Assembly: GCA_030549205.1 (NCBI GenBank)
Contig: JAUKTV010000001.1
Span: forward strand, 1,054,001-1,118,000
DNA length: 64,000 bases
Direction: 5' to 3'
Source: Apiosordaria backusii
Taxonomy: Eukaryota; Ascomycota; Sordariomycetes; Sordariales; Lasiosphaeriaceae
This document shows positions 56,731-64,000 of the stretch, one piece after another (the first letter of the stretch is position 1; every line of letters begins with the position of its first letter). Under the pieces are notes generated by a model. That model was given only the letters and a program-made list of their open reading frames with translations. It searched no databases and was not told where the DNA came from. The position numbers and the translations under genes were made by a program.

Positions 56731-57560
56731 AAAGGATGATAAATTGCTGAGAAAGTCAATTTATTGATCAAATTTTGTTCAAATTACATTCTTGCTCCAA
56801 AAAAAAAGGCTGGGACTCCTACTTTTGATATGCACACATTTTTTTTTCTCTCTTTCAAGCATATCTTGACTGGATGTTTGCTTGTGTCTGTCTGGCATAT
56901 ATCATCGGTGTCATGTCGTTTATTTTTCCGTCTCAAAAAAGATTCAAAGCATCCATGCGTACTTAGGGTTTTTTTTCGGAGAAGAAAGGTGTAACGGGGC
57001 GTTAGTTAAAACTTTGCTGGCTTGTTTGGCTTTTGTTGGCTATACTTGTTTGTAGTAGAAGGGAAGGGATACTTTTTTAGAATAGGGAGAGAAAGAGAGA
57101 GAGGGAGAGAGAGAGAGAAGGAAGGGTTTTTTACTTGGAGGAAGAAAAGAAGAGCGAGAGACTTTGTCTAATTTTGTGCTCAAAGAGCCATATATATAAA
57201 TTCAGAACAATAACGTATATACTATTTCATGACAAGTCCTTCTCTTCATCGTCACATCCTGTTCTTTCTTCAGTCCCTTTACCCCGACATTGCCTAACAA
57301 TCACTGCCTATTCACCAACAGTTTTGTTATCCAACTTTACACAACAAATCACCGAGAAATCATACACAAATACCAAACTTTCTTTCATCGGCAACTGATA
57401 GTAAGACAGACTCCCCCATTGCAATACCATTAAACTTCATGCTCTTCATACTTTCATACTTTCATACCCCCCCCTCCCCACCCCTCATCCAGCTATCAAT
57501 CCCCTATCCTATCCTACACATTCTCAATCAATAAAACCAACCCCTCAACCCCTCAACCCC
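56731..57560. other. Convergent 3' flanks with GA-rich tract
   Basis: 0.8 kb between two stop codons. A GA-rich run lies at 57085-57125 and a CCCCTCAA repeat at 57541-57572 runs into the next gene's stop codon. No gene. Confidence 0.6.
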
Positions 57561-57572
57561 TCAACCCCTAAT
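57541..57572. repeat. CCCCTCAA repeat across the Get2 stop codon
   Basis: Three copies of CCCCTCAA followed by CCCCTAA. The repeat overlaps the last codons and stop of the minus-strand gene that ends at 57561. It looks telomere-like by eye but is not the fungal telomere unit. Confidence 0.7.
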
Positions 57573-58706
57573 CCAGTGCCCAACCCCCAACACAAACACA
57601 ACCAAAAGCACATCCTCCCTCACCCTCCCCACAACCCTCGCATACCTCACCCCCATCTCCACCCTCCCCTTCAGCGGCTGCGGCAGGAAATTAATCAACC
57701 CCCCCAGCACACCCCCCGTCTGCTCCCCGCTCCTGCCCCCCGTCTGGCTATCCACCAAAAACCTCGTGGTAAACAGTAAAATCTCCGCCGTCGCAAACGC
57801 CCAGACAAAGTTCTTTTTCGCTTGCTGCTCCTGCGGGGACTGGAAAAGCGCAGATCCCGACTCTGCGAGAATAGACCGGTCACGGTCGAGCTTGCTACCT
57901 GTGAAGGGCGTGCTGAGGAGGAGGTAAAGACCCAGGGATAGTGCAATAAGAGTATGCAACAGTTTAAAAAGTGTCGGGATCTTGGACGGTGGTTGAGACT
58001 GCTGGGGTTGATCTTGAGGAGAGCTCATACCGGGAAAACCGCCCATACCGGGGAATCCAGCAAACGGGTTGGGGGGTGCGGAACCAGGAGAGCCACCACC
58101 ACCAGCACCGAGCATCTGCATCATCATCGCCATCATTGGATCCTCTTGCATTGGGTCCCCCCCTCCTCCTCCTCCTCCTCCCACGGTACCCGGAGCAGGG
58201 CCGTCAAAACCGAGCATCATCTGCCGGAGGGCTTGCTCGTTGATGTCCCCCATATTCATATCCAGTCCCGTCCCATTCAACGGGTCGGGGGGGATTCTCT
58301 GCGTGGCAGCCGGTCGGTAAAAGTGCTCTGAGGCGGAGATGTCGACTTCTTCTGGGTCGTCGGTGTGATGGGGAGCTGGGGTGGGGGTTGGGACTGCTGC
58401 TGCTGCGGAGGCGGCGGGGGATGGGGATGGGGATGAGGTGTCGTTGACGATGGAGGAGGGAGCAGCGCCGGCTGGGGGGTCTATCAATCACTTGTTAGCC
58501 ACGGTAACAAAGAGGAGGTGGTGAGGGGGGATGGGATAGGATGGGAAAGGAATACCTCTCTGCACACCACCGCCCAACCCGGTAATCTTGTTCAACCTTG
58601 ACTCGGCGCCCGCCCTGATCTTGGCCTCGCGTTTGGCCTTGCGGAGGGCGGCTTGGTGGGCTGCGCGCGCCGAGGCGGCTTCTTCTTCTGGGGTGAGTTG
58701 CGTCAT
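57561..58706 (-). CDS. get2: GET complex subunit Get2 (guided entry of tail-anchored proteins)
   Basis: ER-membrane receptor, with Get1, for the Get3 chaperone that delivers tail-anchored proteins. Minus-strand exons 58706-58556 and 58480-57561, one 75-nt intron, 356 residues. The basic N-terminus (RKAKREAKIRAGAESRLNKITG) is the Get3-binding signature: a charged helix followed by SRLxKITG. A disordered linker follows with a Met-rich and poly-Gly stretch (MMAMMMQMLGAGGGG). Three membrane segments lie at the C-terminus: LFKLLHTLIALSLGLYLLL, FVWAFATAEILLFTTRFLV, and EDVLLVVFVLGVGHWI close to the end. The phase across the intron agrees and removes nothing conserved. Sequence outside the two conserved parts varies strongly between species, so the family call rests mainly on these. 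Confidence 0.87.
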
Positions 58707-59603
58707 CTCTGTTATCTCTTTTCTTTGGAGACTCTCGTTATTGGTTGGTATCTGATTGATGAATGATACTGTCGGGTTGTATTGAGTGTTGGTGGATAGT
58801 AAGCTGGAGAAGAACCGTTGCGACGGGAAGCTTCAGAGAAATTTGGTGTGACGTCGCTGGGTGGTAGCTTGGAGGACGTGGCGCCGCGGTGGAGGTGGGC
58901 GGGTGGTGTGGTTGCTGAGCTGTCGCCTTTCAGCCTTGTGGTTACAGCTAAAATCCTTATCTTATCAGGGGCTTGCCTGCCGGGGAAGAGCTGCCCCCTT
59001 TCTTCATACAGCAGGACCTCTTCACAATTATTGCAATGCTTTCCTCTCGATTACAAGCTGATTTGTGGCACAATTTCAACATTCTGGTTTTTGTTCACAT
59101 TCTAAAACATTGTCTATAGTAATAGTAGTCATGAAGCCGATCGATGAGAACACTCCTTGCCCACCTCCTAGCTAACTTCCTGACATGCTCCCGTTTGCTA
59201 TGAAGAAAACACAACGCCTGGTCAATGCCAATGCAATCGTTTATGATACAGCACAACAAAAACAACCCAAACTCCACGCTATGTGCAACCTGTATGTGTA
59301 TGCTCTGATGCCATGCCATGCGATGCCCGTCAAAAGAAAACAAACCAAATCAAAACAAGAAAACCATCACCCCTTTTAGTAACCACCCTCCTCTCACCCC
59401 TTCATACCCTCATAAACTTTTTTTATCCTCACCTCCCTCTCCTGTCTCTGCTCCCTCGCCCATCTCACCCCCCTCATACTCCCCCCCGTCGACGATGACA
59501 CCGAAAATATCGAACTCACACTCCCAACCCTTGCCCTCCCAATCGCACCGTAATCACCACCAGCAGCAGCACCACCAGCACCAACAGACAGCAAGCCGGC
59601 TCT
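58707..59603. other. Promoter side of Get2 and 3' flank of the anion transporter
   Basis: 0.9 kb with no supportable gene. Poly-purine/pyrimidine patches are present; the right side is C/T/A-rich. Confidence 0.5.
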
Positions 59604-61559
59604 CTAATCCGTCTCCTGACCCTGTTCCTGCCGGCCACCCATCCCCCTATCTTCTGCCTTCGGCCAAAGCAGCTCCCTCCTCCACAAACAAACCACCATC
59701 CTCCCCACCACCAACCCCCAAACCACCACTATCCCCCAGCCAAAACACACCCAAAGATCTTTAACCCCTCACTCCCCAACTGTATCCCAATCGCCTCGGT
59801 AGCCGTCACAAGCGCAGTGTTGGGAAACACAAAGCTGAACCACGTCATCTGGAACTTGAACCCTTCCTTCTTTTCCGGGCGTAGGTATTTCCACAAACTC
59901 CCCACCGACACCAAGAAGAACCATACTGACAATCCCCACAGCCACAGCCCGGTCATGTAGGATAATACCTGCAAGATTTCGGCTGAGAGAGGGTGCTTAG
60001 AGGGGAAGATTTGCGGGGCTAGGCCGCCGAGGGAGACAAGGCCTGCGGCGGTGAAGCCTGATGGACCTATGCTGATAAACACACCGGGGCGTTGGTGGTC
60101 GCGGGGAAGCTTCTGCGTCATGAGGCGGTAGAGGAAGGAGGCGGAGATCATGAACGCGATGAGGAAGCCGGTGCCTTGGGTTGTTAGGCTTGCTAACGAG
60201 ATCGCGATGGGGTTTAGGAGGGTTATTCGGTTGGATAGGGAAGCGGAGGAGATGAGGTTCGCAGCCATTGGGGCGGTGAGCAACAAGGGGTAGGCGGGGA
60301 AGACCCAGACTGGGGTCATGGTGTGGATTGGGAAGACTCTATACATACAAGTTAGTAACAAGGGGGGAAGGTAGGCAGAAGGGGACATACTGAGTCGACC
60401 AGAGAGTTAAATAGAGACCAGCAGAGGATACTGTGCTCAACACAAGGTAGACCCAAAAGAGGGCCTCAAGCACAGAAAGGAGCCAATCGCCGAGGTGAGG
60501 GACACCATACTGAGCCGTCGTGATAATAATCGTAGCCATCGAAACAATCTATTCAATGTCAGCCTTCGCTCAAAACCCAGTTGGCGTTCCACAAAGATAC
60601 ATCATCGGAAACAGAGAAAGGTGTGTTACACAGCCCAATTCCAGGGGCAGGATGTCAGGCAGGTACTCACAATAGCAGAAATAAACAACGACTCCATCTG
60701 GTCCGTAAACGACTCGACAAAGCTCCCCGGCCGCCAATGGAACCGCAATGTGATCAACACGCAATTCATAATAAACAAACAAATGTTGAGAAAGTAAAAG
60801 AAGAGGCCGATGCCGGTCAGCCAGCGGGATTCGTAGGGTACTGTAATATCACCGTCAGTCAACACAATATCCATTACCTCTTCAACAACATGTAAAAAGG
60901 TTCGACATACTCGAATGCAAAACATTAGCTATCCCTCCCGTCGCCTACACCCCCCTTGTCAGCCAACCCTCATCTCCACAACCCTCAGGAAAGGGCGAGA
61001 GAGGACATACCATAGTCATAGTAAACCAATTCCACTGCACACAACAAATCCGATCCCTAATCCCCACCTTCCCATTCCCATACTTCACATTCCCCGCTCT
61101 TCCGGCCCGGCTCATCATCCCCTCCAAGCTGTCCGGCGCCGAAAACTCCAAGTGCTGCGCATGGGTATAGACCGTCGCCGTTGACGTGCTAGCCCCATTC
61201 CCGTAACCCGGCCCCCGGTTCCTCGAATAGCAAGAGTGATAACCCCCTTGCCCCGGAGCAGGGTTATAACACGGCGGCTCAAACTCATCGGGGGATTCAT
61301 AGCCTACACTCCCCATCCGCGGCAGCGGTGGTCGTTGCTGTAGCTGGTGAGCCGGTCTTTGAGAATTGGTATTGACCGAGACATTTTGTGTGTGTATCGA
61401 CAAATGAATATTTTGTTGCGGCGGCGGCTGCTGTTGTTGTTGAGATGGGGGTGGAGGTGTAGGTCGTTCGGATGGTGGTCGTGGCGACGATGAGTCGCTG
61501 GTGTTCATCAAGGTTGCTGCAGGGCCGGGGGAGCCACCGGAAACTCTTGGGACGGCCAT
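59604..61559 (-). CDS. Tellurite-resistance/dicarboxylate transporter (TDT) family protein, Mae1/Ssu1 type; probable frameshift near C-terminus
   Basis: Minus-strand exons 61559-61011, 60944-60911, 60840-60671, 60548-60391 and 60338 onwards; introns of 66, 70, 122 and 52 nt, phases consistent. The frame stops at 59729 after 506 residues. A 160-residue Gln/Pro-rich, probably cytosolic start is followed by about ten membrane helices: WNWFTMTMATGGIANVL, YESRWLTGIGLFFYFLN, the signature HTMTPVWVFPAYPLL, and PSGFTAAGLVSLGG. The family (Mae1 malate permease, Ssu1 sulfite pump, SLAC1 channels) moves organic or inorganic anions; the substrate cannot be told here. Just before the TAG at 59729-59731 is a C run (59733-59737); one extra base there would continue in a frame with a last helix (VVVWGLVVGRMVVCLW) and a typical RxxLLWPK tail to a stop at 59604-59606. 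I take that as the real end. Confidence 0.84.
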
Positions 61560-61717
61560 GCTAGAAACACTCGTTCAAAAACCAATCCGACTGCCAGCAA
61601 CCCTTGGCCTCCTACCATGGCAATCAGCTGGTCGCACGCGTCCGAGATGTTGACGAGGGCCGTGAGGAACAAAACCGTCTCGAAGAGGTTGCCTATCATG
61701 AGGGGGATGGACATCAT
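61508..61717 (-). other. Hydrophobic upstream ORF overlapping the transporter start
   Basis: A 69-codon frame starts at ATG 61717, about 45-50 bp below a TATA box, and ends at 61508, inside the first codons of the transporter but in another frame. Its first half (IPLMIGNLFETVLFLTALVN) is membrane-like. It may be an inhibitory upstream ORF; a splice from GTAGGAGG (after the 34th codon) to CTAG just before the transporter ATG would turn most of it into 5' exon and intron. A separate small membrane protein is also possible. Confidence 0.4.
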
Positions 61718-61761
61718 GGCTCTTCTTCGGGGAGGGGAGAGGGAGGTGGGGGTACAGGGGT

Positions 61762-61771
61762 CTTATATAAT
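61762..61771 (-). promoter_or_regulatory. TATA box of the transporter gene
   Basis: TTATATAAGA on the minus strand, about 45 bp before the upstream ATG at 61717, is well placed for a core promoter. Confidence 0.5.
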
Positions 61772-64000
61772 TGACAGGGTATGGAAAAAAAACTAGAAGA
61801 AAAGCTCAGAGCAAATAGTGTAAGGAAAGAAGCGTTAATGCTTGGTTGTTAGACACCCCGGTCAGTTCCCGGAAAGCGGCAAACGGAGCTCGCCCTATCG
61901 ATGGGGTCGTATGGTGTGTGAGAGTATCAGAAGGGCGTGTGTGATGCTGAGTGCGGATCCCTCGAACGATCCAACCTCTGGTTTACTGTACAACCTTTGC
62001 TGATGACCACTAGCGGAGACCTTTGCTCTGCAAAGAGTAGATGGAAAATCCTGGTTTGCCGCGGTCTTGGTTCAACTCCTTCGCTGGCAATTGGCGGCTT
62101 TCCTTTTGGACGAGAAAGCAGAACGTGATGGGTTACGTAGTTGCAGTTTTTAGTGGCAGTGTGTGCTGTGAGCAGGGTCCTTGTCAATGTCGGTGGTATG
62201 CCTCCAGCTGTAGGGTCTGACCAGAAAATCGCATGTGAACTGTTAGGGGAGAATCTTCGAGAGAGATGAGCATAGGTTTGAAAAAGGATGTGACTTGATC
62301 AGCAATTCTCTTTTTTTTTCCTGGTCCAAGTCTGCAGTTAAAAGACGGGATGTCCATTTCCGGACAAGCATTAAAATCCCCAGACATCGCCTACGTCTTG
62401 GGGAGCTCAAGACAAAAGTTAAATTTCCTTAGTACCACAATCCAGTGTTCGTGACCGCTTGAATATTAGAAACACGCGATTTCCCATTGACAAGCAATTC
62501 CTATTCCCCTTTATCATCCCTTCTGACCGAAATTCCAGCATCACAATCAAGAAAACTATGATCGCATTCAGAGGGGTACCTTTCGTCATTCCAAGACATG
62601 CCGTCCAATGCCAAGCCGGCCGGCACGGTCCAGCTGACACCCCCAATGATCGGCTCCGACATCTGACGCTGCTGTTCCGGGCTAACGATGCCGAGATATC
62701 CATCAGGATCTTGAAACAATGCAATATGTACATACATAAACTTCCCTTTCCCTTCCGGATTCCCCCATCCATCTCACGTCATGCAAGTTGCAATATCCGT
62801 ATTTCTCCATGTTGCAGTTGGGCAAGCTTCGCCTTGTGCCCGTCCAACTCTACCCTCCGAATAATGTATACCGTATAAGCCAGTCCCTTGACCAGCTGAT
62901 GGTATTCTCAGTGGGCTTATACTTTGTGCACCATCACCATTCAGGTGCCTTGCATCGTGTTACGGTGTGCATGCACAGTGACAAAGGGCGGTGTCCGAGG
63001 ACCGGACCGGCGCTATCTATCTTGCCAGCACAGAGGTACAGACAAGATCCTAATTCTCTTGGTGGTGCGTCTTGGTAGCTAAGAGGCCTGGCCTGGCCTG
63101 GCCTAATGGATGACCTATTGTCCAATGTAAGACGAGGAAAATGCCTGCTTGCTGCAGTAGTGCTCGTAAGACCTGTCAAGAAGAAAAAGGGCAAATCTCG
63201 ATCTAGGCGGCTTTCTGAACCCTTCTTGAGTAGCACAGTCAGATGCAGATATCTGCATATAGAACCTCACCGCCCTTGTCCCCTTCACCAATGCAAAAAA
63301 AGGGGTACAGGACACATGCTGCCACGCCAATACCAAAGCAAGTTATATCAGGTAATTGTTTCATGTCGAATTTATTTTCATTTGTAACTGTTTGTGATTG
63401 TTACGTATAGCTAGATGGAACAAACCTCACCGTAATTTACCTGACTTTTTTTCCTACGTCAGACAAGGAATTGGAAAGCTGATTGTTGCCCACAGCTGTC
63501 AATAAGGGGTCACCACCCAATCATGACAATCCAAACCACTCGTTTTTTGTTGTTTATTGCGAAATCGACAGTTGTCGTTACGATCATGACGACCCCCCAT
63601 CTGCCCCTTTCTGTAGGAACTCTAATCAAAAAAGCACTCGCAACCGCCCCATGTCTTCAGGTTTTGCAAGGAGAGTACCAGTTTTCTACCCCGGAATCCC
63701 CGGATCAACCATCTCCGCCCCAAACGCCAGGTATTATCACCCCGTGGACACGGGGAAAGGGGTCGTTTTTGCGCGCATGTAGGGATGGTCAATCGACACA
63801 TCCCACAGAGAGCCGCCAATGCGAAATAATCTTTTTGGTGTATACTGTCCGAATAAGAAGAAGGAAAAAGGGAAAATGAATATGGACAGAGAGATAAAAC
63901 GCCAGTCCCATGATGTAATATGATGCTTTTTTGGTACCCCCAATTGTTATGCATTTAGTCGTGATTAAACAAGACGCTGATGGATTCACCGTGGTGGACG
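61772..64000. other. Right-hand intergenic end
   Basis: 2.2 kb with no supportable gene. Contains a GGCCT repeat (63085-63104). Two minus-strand pieces look somewhat protein-like: 62501-62737 (78 codons) and 62780-62890 (KLAQLQHGEIRIL). Neither can be joined to the other by a clean intron or matched to a family. No gene clearly enters from the right edge. Confidence 0.45.
63085..63104. repeat. Four tandem copies of GGCCT
   Basis: Exact five-base units in gene-free DNA; a small simple repeat. Confidence 0.8.

Noticed and set aside
57541..57572. Possible internal telomere repeat
   Set aside because: The unit is CCCCTCAA, not CCCTAA; only the last copy resembles it, and the array overlaps a coding end.
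62040..62090. GGTTCAACTCC, a second B-box-like string
   Set aside because: No T-stem pairing and no cloverleaf upstream or on the other strand.

Overview
The window is a stretch of a filamentous ascomycete genome (Pezizomycotina, most likely a Sordariomycete such as a Sordariales species; this is inferred, not proven). Reasons: genes are interrupted by 50-100 nt GT-AG introns with CTAAC/CTGAC-like branch sites; a single dispersed 5S rRNA gene lies among other sequence; and the families present (HET domain, multi-domain hybrid histidine kinase, UDP-galactopyranose mutase, DUF2293, Skg6-like membrane protein) are typical of moulds. No bacterial operon, mobile element, CRISPR array or convincing tRNA was seen.

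Layout. 1-213: tail of a gene entering from the left. 214-15,061 is gene-poor: one 5S rRNA gene (4375-4493, minus), an F-box-like fragment, a small secreted-protein gene broken by a one-base frameshift (5144-5624), a decayed HET-domain gene (6006-7852, minus), then about 7 kb with no supportable gene. 15,062-29,579: two very large genes facing each other, a WD40/alpha-solenoid scaffold (plus, with an apparent frameshift near its 3' end) and a 2,418-residue hybrid histidine kinase (minus). 31,457-38,012: a galactofuranose pair, UDP-galactopyranose mutase (minus) and a sugar-nucleotide transporter (plus). 40,340-45,123: ribosomal protein eL27 (minus), a TTC36-like TPR protein (minus) and 4-hydroxyphenylpyruvate dioxygenase (plus). 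46,054-51,921: a DUF2293 protein (minus) divergent from a DHX35-type RNA helicase (plus). 54,249-61,717: a single-pass Skg6-like membrane protein (plus), Get2 (minus) and a Mae1/Ssu1-type anion transporter (minus, with a probable frameshift near its C-terminus). 61,718-64,000: no supportable gene.

How genes may work together. The mutase makes UDP-galactofuranose in the cytosol and the neighbouring transporter probably carries it into the Golgi; the same pairing is known in Aspergillus. The TTC36-like gene and HPPD are transcribed away from each other from one 1.16-kb interval; mouse TTC36 is reported to stabilise HPD, so this linkage may mark a conserved chaperone-client pair in tyrosine breakdown. 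This is the most interesting functional hint here.

Caution: three otherwise intact coding regions are each broken by one base in a G or C run (5210-5215, 19993-20012, 59733-59737). Either the source assembly has homopolymer errors or these are true lesions; the gene models around them should be read with that in mind.
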